A DNA stretch of 62,586 nucleotides from SFWF01 sp045539925 (GCA_045539925.1 JAZQGH010000194.1:1-62586); one strand, 5' to 3'; shown: positions 1-8,863, numbered from the stretch's first letter. The notes: a model not told the origin generated them from the letters alone. A program made the numbers and translations.

Positions 1-279
1 GTTAACCAAACCCTTTAAACCCGAACCAGCCTTAAATGGCGGTTTTTAGGCATCTTTCGGCTCATCGTCGTCCGTAGGCGAAAGCCTTACGAACTCCTCT
101 TTACCAAAATCCACTCAAAAAACCGCTCCTTTAAGGTCGAAGAGTTTTGTAAGCAATGTAATTTTTTGATATGCGAGGAAAAAACGCAGTAAATCCTGTC
201 GGATTTACGAGTATTTTGACGAAGTATAGCGAAAAATTCGTCTTCCAAAACCTGATTCGAGTTTGAATGGTTTGGTTAA
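1..279. repeat. MITE-like intergenic element with terminal inverted repeats
   Basis: The stretch before the first gene has no convincing ORF. It starts with GTTAACCAAAC and ends at 270-279 with the inverse GTTTGGTTAA; the match extends imperfectly to about 27 bp on each side (ACCAAACC..CGAA..CAG). Inside are more inverted pairs, such as CTTAAA..GCGGTTTTT near 31-49 against AAAAACCGC..TTTAAG near 115-133, and a TAAATCC/GGATTTA hairpin near 191-208. The right-hand ~68 bp recur inverted at 3579-3647. This fits a non-autonomous mobile or structured intergenic repeat. The left end may continue outside the window. Confidence 0.6.
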
Positions 280-331
280 ATTATACACGCTGTAAAAATC
301 CCTGTCAAGCCGCGAGATAAATATTATTTAC

Positions 332-360
332 TTGCAATTATGTAGAGGATAAAATATAAT
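332..360 (+). promoter_or_regulatory. SigA-type promoter of the SEDS gene
   Basis: TTGCAA at 332-337 and TATAAT at 355-360 are separated by 17 bp, 34 bp upstream of the start codon at 394. Confidence 0.7.
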
Positions 361-393
361 ATAACATATACTAAACCGACGGAGGTGATGCAG

Positions 394-1527
394 ATGAAAA
401 ATATTTTCACCCTTATTGCCGATTATATCCGCGAATCGGACAAGCTTCTTTTAAGCCTTGTCTTTCTTACCTCAGGCTTTGGCTGTGTTGCAGTTATGTC
501 GGCTACCAACTATACGGGCAGTCTGCGTCAGTTCACCACACAGCTTATTGCTATGATTATCGGTCTTGCAGCTGCGGTGTTTATTTCGGGCATAGACTAT
601 AAAACTATGCAAAAATATTGGTTTATTGCGGCTTTTGTGGGTGTGGTTCCCGTAATACTTACCTTTTTTATCGGCTTTGCCCCCGAGGGTACCGACGATA
701 AGGCGTGGCTATTGCTGCCGGGAGGAATGTCCTTCCAGCCTGCAGAGCTTCTGAAAATCTGCTTTGTTATAACCTATGCCGCCCATCTTTCAAAGGTCAA
801 AGCAACAGTAAATAAACTTAAAACCCTTATACCTCTCGTGCTTCACGGTGCTTTTCCTGTTGTGCTAATACATTTTCAGGGAGACGACGGAACCGCCCTT
901 GTTTTCGCAGTGATGTTCGCTTGTATGCTCTTTTCGGCAGGACTTAAACTCCGCTACATTATAATGGCGCTGTCAGCAGTAATTGTCGCAGCCCCCTTTG
1001 CATTCTTTTTTGTATTTTCAGAAGACCAGAAGGCACGAATACTCTATCTGTTCGATTTAGAGTCTAACCTGCAGGGAATAGGCTATCAGCAGTGGATGGG
1101 CAGAATTGCCCTTGCCAACGGAGGAATTCTCGGACAAGGTCTGTTCAGAGGAGAGCTCACCCAGGCACAGGGTGTGCCAAAGGGCTATAACGACTTTATT
1201 TTTGTTTCCATAGGTGAGGAGCTTGGACTGCTCGGCTGTCTTGTCGTTTTGCTTCTTATAACAGCTATATGTATGCGCTGTGTGAGAATTGCCCGTCTCT
1301 CTCCTGACGAATCAGGTATGTACATCGCGGTAGGCATTTTCGCAATGCTCTTTGCCCAGTCGGTAATAAATATCGGAATGTGCACCTCTCTTCTTCCTGT
1401 TATTGGCGTAACACTGCCCTTTTTCAGTGCAGGCGGTAGCTCACTGCTCTGTCTGATGCTCGGTATCGGCGTTGTGCTCAGCGTATATAAGCATCGCAAT
1501 TCGGGCACTATCTATCTTCACACTTAA
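394..1527 (+). CDS. FtsW/RodA/SpoVE (SEDS) peptidoglycan glycosyltransferase
   Basis: Polytopic membrane protein of 377 residues in the SEDS family, which polymerises lipid II into glycan strands with a partner class B PBP. About ten hydrophobic segments are visible. Family landmarks include LPGGMSFQPAELLKI near residues 108-122, the conserved aspartate in NDFIFVSIGEELGLLG near 266-281, and PFFSAGGSS near 341-349 (family form PFISYGGSS). The ATG at 394 is preferred over GTG 385 or ATG 388 because GGAGGTG at 381-387 then sits 6 nt upstream. The gene stands alone with its own promoter and no PBP beside it, so elongation, division and spore-cortex roles cannot be separated from sequence. Confidence 0.9.
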   Translation: MKNIFTLIADYIRESDKLLLSLVFLTSGFGCVAVMSATNYTGSLRQFTTQLIAMIIGLAAAVFISGIDYKTMQKYWFIAAFVGVVPVILTFFIGFAPEGTDDKAWLLLPGGMSFQPAELLKICFVITYAAHLSKVKATVNKLKTLIPLVLHGAFPVVLIHFQGDDGTALVFAVMFACMLFSAGLKLRYIIMALSAVIVAAPFAFFFVFSEDQKARILYLFDLESNLQGIGYQQWMGRIALANGGILGQGLFRGELTQAQGVPKGYNDFIFVSIGEELGLLGCLVVLLLITAICMRCVRIARLSPDESGMYIAVGIFAMLFAQSVINIGMCTSLLPVIGVTLPFFSAGGSSLLCLMLGIGVVLSVYKHRNSGTIYLHT

Positions 1528-1532
1528 GTCAG

Positions 1533-1572
1533 AACACCGCAGTTTGTCTTTGGACGAAGGGCGGTGTTTATT
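1533..1572 (+). terminator. Probable terminator after the SEDS gene
   Basis: Arms AACACCGC (1533-1540) and GCGGTGTT (1561-1568), with a smaller inner stem GTC/GAC. The following tract TATTGTT is only moderately T-rich. Confidence 0.5.
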
Positions 1573-1655
1573 GTTACAGTTTCAACTTTTTGTTGCAATA
1601 TGTCATATTTTGTAGTAGAATAACTTTGTTAATAAATTATGAACGGGGGAGTTTT

Positions 1656-2477
1656 GTGGCTTTCAGAGCAGACGGAAAAAGGGTGAGAAAGGCAGACCCT
1701 ATGTATACGGTTGTTCCCTACATTATGGATAAGCGCAACGACGCTATGAATATGATAACTGTAGACATACCTGTAGAGCCTATACAAAACTACATAAATC
1801 AGAAGCGCAAAGAAGGCATCAGAATAAACCATATGTCGGTAATTATGGCGGCATATCTTAAAACCGTGCGGGAATACCCTCTGCTTAACAATTTTATCGT
1901 AAACAAAAAAATATATACTCATAAAGAGTTCAAGGTTGCAATGGTTGTTCTTAAAAATCTCGCAACTCAGGAAGAAACTATGTCCAAGGTGAAGTTTGAG
2001 CTCAGCGACAACATCTTTGAGGTAAACAATAAAATGAGTGCCTATGTGGAGGAAAACCGCAAGGAAAGCACTGTGAACAATACCGATAAGATGATAAAAT
2101 TTTTGGTATCCCTGCCAGGGCTTCTACTTGTAGGAGTCGGTCTTTTCAAGATTTTAGACCGTTACGGACTGCTTCCTAAATTTATCACAGATTTAAGCCC
2201 CTTCCATTCCTCACTCACCCTTACCAATCTTGCCTCTATCAGAACAAACCATATCTATCACCATATATATAACTTCGGCACAACAAGTGTGTTTATCGCA
2301 ATGGGTAAAAACCGCGAGGTGGCAAAACGCAAGAATGGGGAAATAGTCTTCGAGAAATGTATGCCGCTAGGCGTAGTAATGGATGAACGCATCTGTTCGG
2401 GCATCTATTTTGCCGCCGCATTCCGAAAATTCTCAAATTATCTCGAAAATCCCGCAGTTTTAGAAGAAAATACCTAA
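1656..2477 (+). CDS. E2/CAT-like acyltransferase-fold protein lacking the catalytic motif
   Basis: A 273-residue protein resembling the catalytic domain of 2-oxoacid dehydrogenase E2 and chloramphenicol acetyltransferases. Resemblances are the early segment RINHMSVIMAAYLKTV, the TLTNLASI strand followed by TTSVFIAMGKNRE (family form TVTNLGS..AILGVG), and the C-terminal PLGVVMDERICSGIYFAAAF. In active enzymes that last segment carries HRxxDG; here it reads ERICSG, so both catalytic His and Asp are absent. A hydrophobic insert (FLVSLPGLLLVGVGLF) lies mid-protein. GTG 1656 follows GGGGGAG (1645-1651) by 4 nt; the frame stays open upstream but has no SD. It is monocistronic, and no lipoyl domain or dehydrogenase genes are nearby. 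The substrate is unknown and a non-catalytic role is possible. Confidence 0.6.
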   Translation: MAFRADGKRVRKADPMYTVVPYIMDKRNDAMNMITVDIPVEPIQNYINQKRKEGIRINHMSVIMAAYLKTVREYPLLNNFIVNKKIYTHKEFKVAMVVLKNLATQEETMSKVKFELSDNIFEVNNKMSAYVEENRKESTVNNTDKMIKFLVSLPGLLLVGVGLFKILDRYGLLPKFITDLSPFHSSLTLTNLASIRTNHIYHHIYNFGTTSVFIAMGKNREVAKRKNGEIVFEKCMPLGVVMDERICSGIYFAAAFRKFSNYLENPAVLEENT

Positions 2478-2494
2478 AATAAGGCTTAGCCTAC

Positions 2495-2523
2495 TTGATT
2501 TTTTTGAGAGACAGATATATAAT
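2495..2523 (+). promoter_or_regulatory. SigA-type promoter of fba
   Basis: TTGATT at 2495-2500 and TATAAT at 2518-2523 with a 17-bp spacer. Confidence 0.7.
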
Positions 2524-2562
2524 AGCATAGTTAAATAATATTTCATCTTGGAGGACATAAAA

Positions 2563-3426
2563 ATGTTAGTTTCCGCAAAAGAAATGCTTAACAAAGCAAA
2601 AGCAGGTAAATACGCCGTAGGTCAGTTCAACATCAACAATCTTGAATGGACCAAGGCTATCCTTCTCACCGCACAGGAGTGCAACTCTCCCGTAATTCTC
2701 GGCGTTTCCGAGGGTGCAGGAAAATATATGTGCGGTTATAAGACCGTTGTTGGTATGGTTAATGGTATGATCGAAGAGCTTGGCATCACCGTTCCTGTTG
2801 CTCTTCACCTCGACCACGGCTCCTACGAAGGTGCTAAGAAGTGCATCGAAGCAGGCTTCTCTTCTGTAATGTTCGACGGTTCTCACTATCCTATCGAAGA
2901 AAACATTGCAAAAACAAAGGAACTCGTTGGCATCTGCGACGAGCTCGGCCTTTCTCTTGAAGCAGAGGTTGGTTCTATCGGCGGCGAAGAAGACGGCGTT
3001 ATAGGCGCAGGCGAGGTTGCTGATCCTAACGAGTGCAAAATGATTGCAGACTTAGGCGTGACAATGCTTGCTGCAGGTATCGGCAACATTCACGGTAAAT
3101 ATCCCGCAAACTGGGCAGGACTTTCCTTTGATACACTCGCTGCTATTCAGGACCTTACAGGCACTATGCCCCTCGTTCTTCACGGCGGCACAGGTATCCC
3201 CGCAGAAATGATTAAGAAGGCAATTTCTCTCGGTGTTTCAAAAATTAATGTTAATACCGAGTGTCAGCTTGCTTTTCAGGAGGCTACCCGCGCTTATATC
3301 GAGGCAGGAAAGGATAAGGAAGGCAAGGGCTTCGACCCCAGAAAGCTTCTCGCTCCGGGATTTGAGGCAATAAAGGCTACCGTTAAAGAGAAGATGGAAC
3401 TTTTCGGTTCTGTTAACAAGGCTTAA
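2563..3426 (+). CDS. fba: Class II fructose-bisphosphate aldolase
   Basis: Zinc-dependent aldolase of glycolysis and gluconeogenesis that cleaves fructose-1,6-bisphosphate to DHAP and glyceraldehyde-3-phosphate in the cytosol. It has 287 residues. Class II marks are ALHLDHGS (zinc ligand His and catalytic Asp), EAEVGSIGGEED, GIGNIHGKY (His ligand), LVLHGGTGIP (His ligand and phosphate loop) and SKINVNTE. The start is ATG 2563, 8 nt after GGAGG at 2550-2554. The codon pattern is strongly biased, as expected for high expression. It has its own promoter and terminator. Tagatose-bisphosphate aldolases share this fold, but the solitary glycolytic context favours FBP. Confidence 0.93.
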   Translation: MLVSAKEMLNKAKAGKYAVGQFNINNLEWTKAILLTAQECNSPVILGVSEGAGKYMCGYKTVVGMVNGMIEELGITVPVALHLDHGSYEGAKKCIEAGFSSVMFDGSHYPIEENIAKTKELVGICDELGLSLEAEVGSIGGEEDGVIGAGEVADPNECKMIADLGVTMLAAGIGNIHGKYPANWAGLSFDTLAAIQDLTGTMPLVLHGGTGIPAEMIKKAISLGVSKINVNTECQLAFQEATRAYIEAGKDKEGKGFDPRKLLAPGFEAIKATVKEKMELFGSVNKA

Positions 3427-3530
3427 TTTTTAGAATACGGATATATCTGTGAGGAGCGCAGGTTTGCTGACGCTCAAAACAAGGGTCATATCGTATCAGT
3501 TGTTTTTTAGTTTATTCATAAAATAACACA

Positions 3531-3563
3531 ACACCCTGAAGTTTTTGCTTCAGGGTGTGTTTT
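3531..3563 (+). terminator. Rho-independent terminator of fba
   Basis: Perfect 11-bp stem ACACCCTGAAG (3531-3541) / CTTCAGGGTGT (3548-3558) with loop TTTTTG, followed by GTTTTA. Confidence 0.8.
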
Positions 3564-3578
3564 ATGTACCGATGTTCG

Positions 3579-3647
3579 GTTAACCAAACCATTGGGCCTC
3601 GAATCAGGTTTTGGAAGACAAATTTTTCGCTATACTTAGTCAAAATA
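3579..3647. repeat. Second, inverted partial copy of the 1-279 element
   Basis: Begins GTTAACCAAACCATT and continues CGAATCAGGTTTTGGAAGAC, then TTTTTCGCTATACTT..GTCAAAATA. This is the reverse complement of about 211-279 with few differences. Only one terminus is present. It abuts the promoter of the next gene. Confidence 0.7.
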
Positions 3648-3655
3648 AAAAACTG

Positions 3656-3683
3656 TTGACAAATTAGAAATATATGGTATAAT
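3656..3683 (+). promoter_or_regulatory. Strong SigA-type promoter of the first rubrerythrin
   Basis: TTGACA at 3656-3661 and TATAAT at 3678-3683, 16-bp spacer; both hexamers match consensus exactly. Confidence 0.8.
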
Positions 3684-3724
3684 AAAAACAGTAAAAATTA
3701 CTATTTTCAAAAAGGAGAATGATT

Positions 3725-4258
3725 ATGAACTTAAAAGGCACAAAAACCGAAGCTAATCTTATGGCTGCATTCGCAGGAGAATCTCAGGCAAGAAATAAAT
3801 ACACCTATTTTGCATCGGTTGCGAAGAAGGAAGGCTACGAGCAGATTTCTGCAATTTTTCAGAAAACCGCCGATAATGAAAAAGAACACGCAAAAATGTG
3901 GTTCAAGGCTTTAGGGGAACTTGGTAACACCGCACAGAATCTTCTTGCCGCTGCCGAGGGAGAAAATTATGAATGGACCGATATGTACGACACCTTTGCA
4001 AAAGAGGCTGATGAAGAAGGCTTCCACGAGCTGGCAGAAAAATTCCGCGGCGTAGCGCTTATCGAAAAATCCCACGAGGAAAGATACCGCGCACTGCTAA
4101 ATAACGTTGAAATGCAAAAGGTGTTTGAAAAGAGCGAGGAGATTATGTGGGAATGCCGCAACTGCGGACATCTTGTTATTGGCAAGAAAGCACCCGACAT
4201 TTGCCCCGTATGCGCCCATTCTCAGGCACACTTCGAAGTAAGAGCCGAAAACTATTAA
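3725..4258 (+). CDS. Rubrerythrin
   Basis: Cytosolic non-haem iron peroxidase of anaerobes that reduces hydrogen peroxide using electrons from rubredoxin/NADH oxidoreductases; 177 residues. The N-terminal ferritin-like four-helix domain carries di-iron ligands in AAFAGESQARNKYTYF, DNEKEHAKMW and EKSHEERYRA. The C-terminal rubredoxin-like domain has the two iron-binding pairs CRNCG and CPVC. ATG 3725 is preferred over ATG 3719 because AGGAG (3713-3717) then sits 7 nt upstream. It is monocistronic with a consensus promoter and strong terminator. A paralogue lies at 15926-16465, so the organism invests in oxidative-stress defence. Confidence 0.93.
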   Translation: MNLKGTKTEANLMAAFAGESQARNKYTYFASVAKKEGYEQISAIFQKTADNEKEHAKMWFKALGELGNTAQNLLAAAEGENYEWTDMYDTFAKEADEEGFHELAEKFRGVALIEKSHEERYRALLNNVEMQKVFEKSEEIMWECRNCGHLVIGKKAPDICPVCAHSQAHFEVRAENY

Positions 4259-4285
4259 ACTGAAAAACCTATAAAAATAATACCT

Positions 4286-4320
4286 TAGTGTGACAGGATT
4301 CAAGTCCTGTCACACTATTT
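4286..4320. terminator. Bidirectional terminator between rubrerythrin and galM
   Basis: Stem TAGTGTGACAGGA (4286-4298) / TCCTGTCACACTA (4305-4317), followed by ATTTTTTT on the plus strand and a T-rich tract on the minus strand. Serves two convergent genes. Confidence 0.85.
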
Positions 4321-4322
4321 TT

Positions 4323-5366
4323 TTATCTCGCCAAAGCGGCGTATATCGTTTTGCTGTAGAATTTTTCGCCCGCTTTTAGCACAGCAGAGGGGAAATAGCG
4401 GTATTTTGGAGCGTTGGGGAAACCTTGTGTTTCAAGGCAGACAGCCGCAAACTTATTGTGAGGAGTACCCTGTTTGCCTGTGGTATCAAGGAATGTGCCT
4501 GTGTATATCTGAATACCCGGAAGGTCGGTCAGACATTCTAACTCAATTCCGTTATCGGGGTTATAGAGGGTTGCGGCGTGGGAACGCTCACGCTGTGTGT
4601 TCCAGAGTATCATATTGTTGTCGATTCCTCCTGCAGTAGGAGCGAGTAGGGGATGGTCATTGCCCAGTACATCGCCTAAAAGAACAGGCTTTCTAAAATC
4701 AAAGGGTGTACCATCTACAGGGTGAACATCACCTGTGGGTAATGCGTCGCTGTCAACCTCACAGTAGCCGTCGGCATCAATCTGCAGGGTGTGGTTGAGC
4801 ATGGTTGTGCCGCTTGTAGCACCGTTTAAATTAAAATAAGAATGATTCGTAAATCCGCAAACAGTATCTTTATCACTCTCGGCAAAATATTCAATCTCAA
4901 CCGAGGAATCTATAAGTGTGTATTTTACGGTGAATTTCATATTTCCAGGGAATCCCTCTTCGCCATCGGGAGAAAGAATTGATGCAGAAATACTGTTGTT
5001 TTCAGCCACTATATCAAACATTTTAAAAGAAAATCCGTCCACTCCGCCGTGTAAGCAGTGCTTTCCGTTATTGTTTATAGGAAGCTTATATTCGGTATCG
5101 TTTAAGGTGAATGAGCCTCCCTCGATGCGGTTGGCAAAGCGTCCCACCGTAGCACCGAAATATGTTCCGCGGTCGTTGTCATAGCCCTGAGCATCGTCAT
5201 AGCCAAGTACTATGTCCACGAATTCGCCGTCTCGGTTTTTAACCTCGAAACTAACCAGATTTGCGCCGAAATCCATAACCGAAATTCTTGCTTTTCCGTT
5301 ATCTACGGTGTAAAGGGTAACCTCATCGCCGTTGTTTGTTTTTCCAAAAGGTTTTGTTTTAATCAT
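4323..5366 (-). CDS. galM: Aldose 1-epimerase (mutarotase)
   Basis: Interconverts alpha and beta anomers of galactose, glucose and related sugars. The length of 347 residues is typical. Landmarks are YFGATVGRFANRI, KHCLHGGVDGF (catalytic His region), GFTNHSYFNL (second His), GIDNN, and the catalytic glutamate in CLETQGFPNAPKY near the C-terminus. The ATG at 5366 lies 4 nt after the yhaN stop, with an AGGGAG site inside the end of yhaN, so it is the last gene of the yhaO-yhaN operon. No other sugar genes are adjacent and there is no signal peptide, so it should be cytosolic. The link to DNA-repair genes looks like positional co-transcription. Confidence 0.92.
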   Translation of the reverse strand: MIKTKPFGKTNNGDEVTLYTVDNGKARISVMDFGANLVSFEVKNRDGEFVDIVLGYDDAQGYDNDRGTYFGATVGRFANRIEGGSFTLNDTEYKLPINNNGKHCLHGGVDGFSFKMFDIVAENNSISASILSPDGEEGFPGNMKFTVKYTLIDSSVEIEYFAESDKDTVCGFTNHSYFNLNGATSGTTMLNHTLQIDADGYCEVDSDALPTGDVHPVDGTPFDFRKPVLLGDVLGNDHPLLAPTAGGIDNNMILWNTQRERSHAATLYNPDNGIELECLTDLPGIQIYTGTFLDTTGKQGTPHNKFAAVCLETQGFPNAPKYRYFPSAVLKAGEKFYSKTIYAALAR

Positions 5367-5370
5367 ATTA

Positions 5371-7731
5371 CTACTCCCTAAGTTCTTTAATGTTAATATT
5401 CAGTTCTCTTGCCATATCCGCAAAGGATGAATGACAGGTGAACATTATTGTTTGTCTTTCTCTTACATAGTCTTTTAAAAACGCAAGTGCGCTGTAGGCT
5501 CGCTGATCGTCAAAATTTGCCAAAGGATCATCCATAAATATTGGAAGCACTTCGCCGTTTTCGCAAATAAGCTCAGCAAGGGCAAGACGAAGGGAGAGAT
5601 ACAACTGGTCTTCGGTGCCGCCACTGAGATAACCCGATTCCTTGGTGCCGAAAGCATCAAGGTCAGAATAGGCTATATCAAAATTTTTCGATACAGTCAC
5701 ACCGTCATATCTTTTTTCGGTAAGGGCGGAGAATATTTCGGCAGTACGGCTGTCGAGGGTGCCTGAATAGTTTCTTCTCAGTTCTCTGAAAGCCTCATAG
5801 AGAGCCTCGTTAGCACAGTCGGTCATATCACAGTGATGCCTATAGGCTGAGATTTTCTTTTCAAGCTCTTTCTTCTGGCGGCAGAGCACCTCGGTAGACT
5901 CAATTTTGTCACACTCTGATTTAAGGCTCACCTTAAGTGCCGAAAGCTCAGAGCGGATTCTGCCGGAAATATCGGATGCGGCTTTAAATTTTTCCTTAAT
6001 GTTTTCGAGTTCTGCCTCATCCAGACCATTTGCCGTACCTTCAGCAGGATATTCCAAAAGTTTTTGGGTTGCTTCGTCAAGATTTTTGCAGTTTGCATTG
6101 CCCGACAGCACCGAAACAGAATGGGCAGCATTTTCAAGCTTTTTAATATCTTGTTCAACTTCGCTCAGCACACTTAAAGCAGTATTTATGCTGTCGCAGG
6201 GTGTTAGTCTGCTTATAAATGCAGTAAACTCCGAAACAAGCACGTCATATTCGGCCAAAAGTTTTTTGCGTTCGGTGGTTACGGCGTTTATACGCACGGT
6301 CTTATCATTGCGTAACGCCTCGTTTGTAGAACGTAGGAGTTTTCTCTCTTCCATATCCTTTTCAGCAAGGCTTAGCTCTTTAAGCAGAGAATGTTTTTGC
6401 TCTAAAAGGTGATTAAGCTCCTTTGCTGCCTCGGTAAGCAGCCTTGATATCTCTGGATCCTCTGTTTTTACTGTTCTTTTGAAAAGAATACCTGACAGAA
6501 TTGACAAAACACCCAGTACAGCTACAAGAATACCCAAAAACGGATAGGTGGTAAGTAGTGCGGCAATAATACCGAGAAGGCTGAGAATAACGCCTGTAAT
6601 AAGCGGGAACAGTCGTATTTTTTTGTGGGCTTTTGTGTTTTCTGCAGCATATTTGAGCTCATCCGCCTGTCGGCTCACTTTTTCTATTTTAAGGTCGGTG
6701 TCTCCGATGCTGCGCTGTAAAGCTTCGGTGGAATCACTGTCTGCCAGTTCATCCGACAGGGTAAGTTCTGAAAGCTCTCTGTTTATTCGCTCAAGCTCGG
6801 TTTCGGTTGCTTTAAGACTGTTTTCGGTCTCGTTTAATCTGTCGTAAAGCGTATGTGCGGTGCTTAAAAAGTTTTGGTCTGCTATACTGCCGTCTGAAAG
6901 GGTAAGCTTTTCTTCAAGGGACAGCCTATCCTTTTCGGCTTCGATGTATTTTTCTAAATACACCCTTTTCTTGATTTTGTCTGCACTTTTAAGCAGGTCG
7001 AAAAGTCGGGCGGATTCCTTAGAGGCTGTGCGAAGCTCCTCCTCTTTAAGAGAAATTTGTTTTTTTAGCTCCTCCGCAGATTTTTCGGTTTCGGTAGCAA
7101 TTCTTATCCTCTCGTTAAGTTCGCTGAGGACGGTTATAGCCTTATCTAAACGGCCTATTTTTCCGCTTTTTGATAAAAGCTCTTCCCTTGAGGCTTTAAG
7201 TCTGCCCTGCACGGTCTCAAAGGATGCGTCATCCTCACCGCTGAGTACATTAACCGATAATTTAGAGTTTATTTCCCCGTCGGCAGCTTCATTTTTGGCA
7301 GTAAACTGAGGCTCACCTATGAAGATACTGCGCTCAAAAGCACCGTCGGTTAAGGAGAAGAATTTTTCTCCAATATCTCCGCTTCCTGAAAGGGGCAAAA
7401 TCTCGTTTGTGTCTAAATCAATAAGGGTTATTTTGTCGGCAGAGTTCGAGGCTTTGAATTCCCGTTCAAGACGGTAGCATCTTCCTCCTTTTGCAAAGGT
7501 GATGCTTCCTGCCATAATATCCGAGTTCCAAGGGCGGTATTTTTTTCGCGGATTTTTGTCTATATCCGAGGATTTACCCGTATTCCCGTAAAACATCATT
7601 TTTATAAAAGCCATAAGGGTGGTTTTTCCGCATTCGTTCGGGCCGTAGAAGAGGGTGAACCCGTCAGGAAACTCTAAATGCAGATTTTTGTGTTTACCAA
7701 ATGCCAAAATATCAATAGCCTTAATCTTCAT
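5371..7731 (-). CDS. yhaN: YhaN-type SMC-like ATPase (SbcC/Rad50 relative)
   Basis: Large-subunit ATPase of an SbcDC/Mre11-Rad50-like nuclease complex, 786 residues. Visible in order: Walker A GPNECGKTT (residues 30-38), a long heptad-rich coiled coil, two closely spaced hydrophobic segments near residues 365-418, a second coiled coil, the ABC signature YLSGGTEDQL near 700, Walker B LPIFMDDPLANFDD near 728, and a final His switch (FTCHSS). The hydrophobic pair interrupting the coiled coil separates YhaN from true SbcC and suggests membrane attachment. No zinc-hook CxxC is seen. The start overlaps the end of yhaO by 11 nt. Confidence 0.85.
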   Translation of the reverse strand: MKIKAIDILAFGKHKNLHLEFPDGFTLFYGPNECGKTTLMAFIKMMFYGNTGKSSDIDKNPRKKYRPWNSDIMAGSITFAKGGRCYRLEREFKASNSADKITLIDLDTNEILPLSGSGDIGEKFFSLTDGAFERSIFIGEPQFTAKNEAADGEINSKLSVNVLSGEDDASFETVQGRLKASREELLSKSGKIGRLDKAITVLSELNERIRIATETEKSAEELKKQISLKEEELRTASKESARLFDLLKSADKIKKRVYLEKYIEAEKDRLSLEEKLTLSDGSIADQNFLSTAHTLYDRLNETENSLKATETELERINRELSELTLSDELADSDSTEALQRSIGDTDLKIEKVSRQADELKYAAENTKAHKKIRLFPLITGVILSLLGIIAALLTTYPFLGILVAVLGVLSILSGILFKRTVKTEDPEISRLLTEAAKELNHLLEQKHSLLKELSLAEKDMEERKLLRSTNEALRNDKTVRINAVTTERKKLLAEYDVLVSEFTAFISRLTPCDSINTALSVLSEVEQDIKKLENAAHSVSVLSGNANCKNLDEATQKLLEYPAEGTANGLDEAELENIKEKFKAASDISGRIRSELSALKVSLKSECDKIESTEVLCRQKKELEKKISAYRHHCDMTDCANEALYEAFRELRRNYSGTLDSRTAEIFSALTEKRYDGVTVSKNFDIAYSDLDAFGTKESGYLSGGTEDQLYLSLRLALAELICENGEVLPIFMDDPLANFDDQRAYSALAFLKDYVRERQTIMFTCHSSFADMARELNINIKELRE

Positions 7732-8836
7732 CGAATTTCACCTCCGAGTTAAAGGCGCGAAGACCTAAATAAAGGGCATCGATAAGGCGTTTTTTGTCCT
7801 TATCCTCTGAATCTTTTATGCGGGTCAGCATATTCTTTACAAAAAGTCCTTTAAGGGATATTTCCCTCGACAAAAGCTCTAAATCAAGCCTTTCACGTGT
7901 GTTGTCTTTTATCTTCACAAAATAGAGCTTTTGGGACAGTGCGGCAGTAAGCTCCGCACAGTTTACAGTGGATGAACCGTCAAACTCACCAACAAGTGTA
8001 AGCTTATAAAGATTTTGGTCAAAGCCGTCACCAAACTCGAGTTTCAGTGCCGAAAGTATCATATTTTCAGCCGAAGCAGTACTGTCGGCTGCCGATATAT
8101 CTGCTTTTTTTACAATGTGCATCCTGTGGGAGCACTTTATAAATTTTAAATCACAAGTCGATTTGGCGAGCTCACCAAGATAGACGCCCTTTTCACCTGT
8201 CTCATCAAAGCCCTGTCCCTCGGGACAGCCCGAGTAGGCTATATAGGTGTATCCTGTCTTTTCTATTTCGGTTCTCTTGTGAATGTGACCGAGGGCTATG
8301 TAATCTGCTCCGCAGTTTTGAGCAAATTCTGTAGTAATAGGGTTATAAATACTCTCCTTTGCGCCAAAATCTGAATGCAGCAGCAGAATGTTAATAAGTC
8401 TGTCTTTTGGCATAGTAAGGTTATCGCTGAACTCCATAGAGGAGTGGGTGAAGGAGCGACCTGCTATACGCACCCCGAGGTCTTCAAGCTCAACCGTTTC
8501 ATACTCACCGCCAAAAACATAAAGGTTTTCGGGGAGTTTTTCGGTAAGCAGTGGGGAGGAAGCGTAAAGTGGGTCGTGATTTCCTGCAGCATAAAAGAAT
8601 TTTGTGTTTTGAGCCTCTGCAATAAAGCGTATAACGGGAGCAAAAAACTCTTTAGCGGCGTCAATGCTTTCAAAAAGGTCACCCGCAATAAGACAAATTT
8701 CGACATTTTCTTTTGTGCATAGCTCGGTTATATGTTTAAAAACTCCTAAAACCTCATATTTGCGCTCTGCCGCGCGCTGTCCTAGATAGGAAAGCTCTGC
8801 GCCAATATGTAGGTCAGCGGTGTGTAATATCTTCAT
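7721..8836 (-). CDS. yhaO: YhaO-type metallophosphoesterase (SbcD/Mre11 relative)
   Basis: Nuclease subunit partnering YhaN; 371 residues. The calcineurin-like phosphoesterase motifs occur in order: HTADLHIG at the N-terminus, IAGDLFES, AAGNHDP, and LGHIHKR. Together they bind two metal ions. The C-terminal half is the less conserved capping domain. ATG 8836 is chosen because GGAGGA lies 5-6 nt upstream and the protein then begins MKILHTADLH as in the family; a longer in-frame extension lacks an SD. It is the first gene of the yhaO-yhaN-galM operon. Confidence 0.87.
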   Translation of the reverse strand: MKILHTADLHIGAELSYLGQRAAERKYEVLGVFKHITELCTKENVEICLIAGDLFESIDAAKEFFAPVIRFIAEAQNTKFFYAAGNHDPLYASSPLLTEKLPENLYVFGGEYETVELEDLGVRIAGRSFTHSSMEFSDNLTMPKDRLINILLLHSDFGAKESIYNPITTEFAQNCGADYIALGHIHKRTEIEKTGYTYIAYSGCPEGQGFDETGEKGVYLGELAKSTCDLKFIKCSHRMHIVKKADISAADSTASAENMILSALKLEFGDGFDQNLYKLTLVGEFDGSSTVNCAELTAALSQKLYFVKIKDNTRERLDLELLSREISLKGLFVKNMLTRIKDSEDKDKKRLIDALYLGLRAFNSEVKFDED

Positions 8837-8863
8837 AGATTTCCTCCGTGTACTTATAGGACA

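Noticed and set aside
5906..7309. Several plus-strand ORFs within yhaN
   Set aside because: Serine/leucine-rich antisense shadows of a coiled-coil gene without ribosome binding sites.
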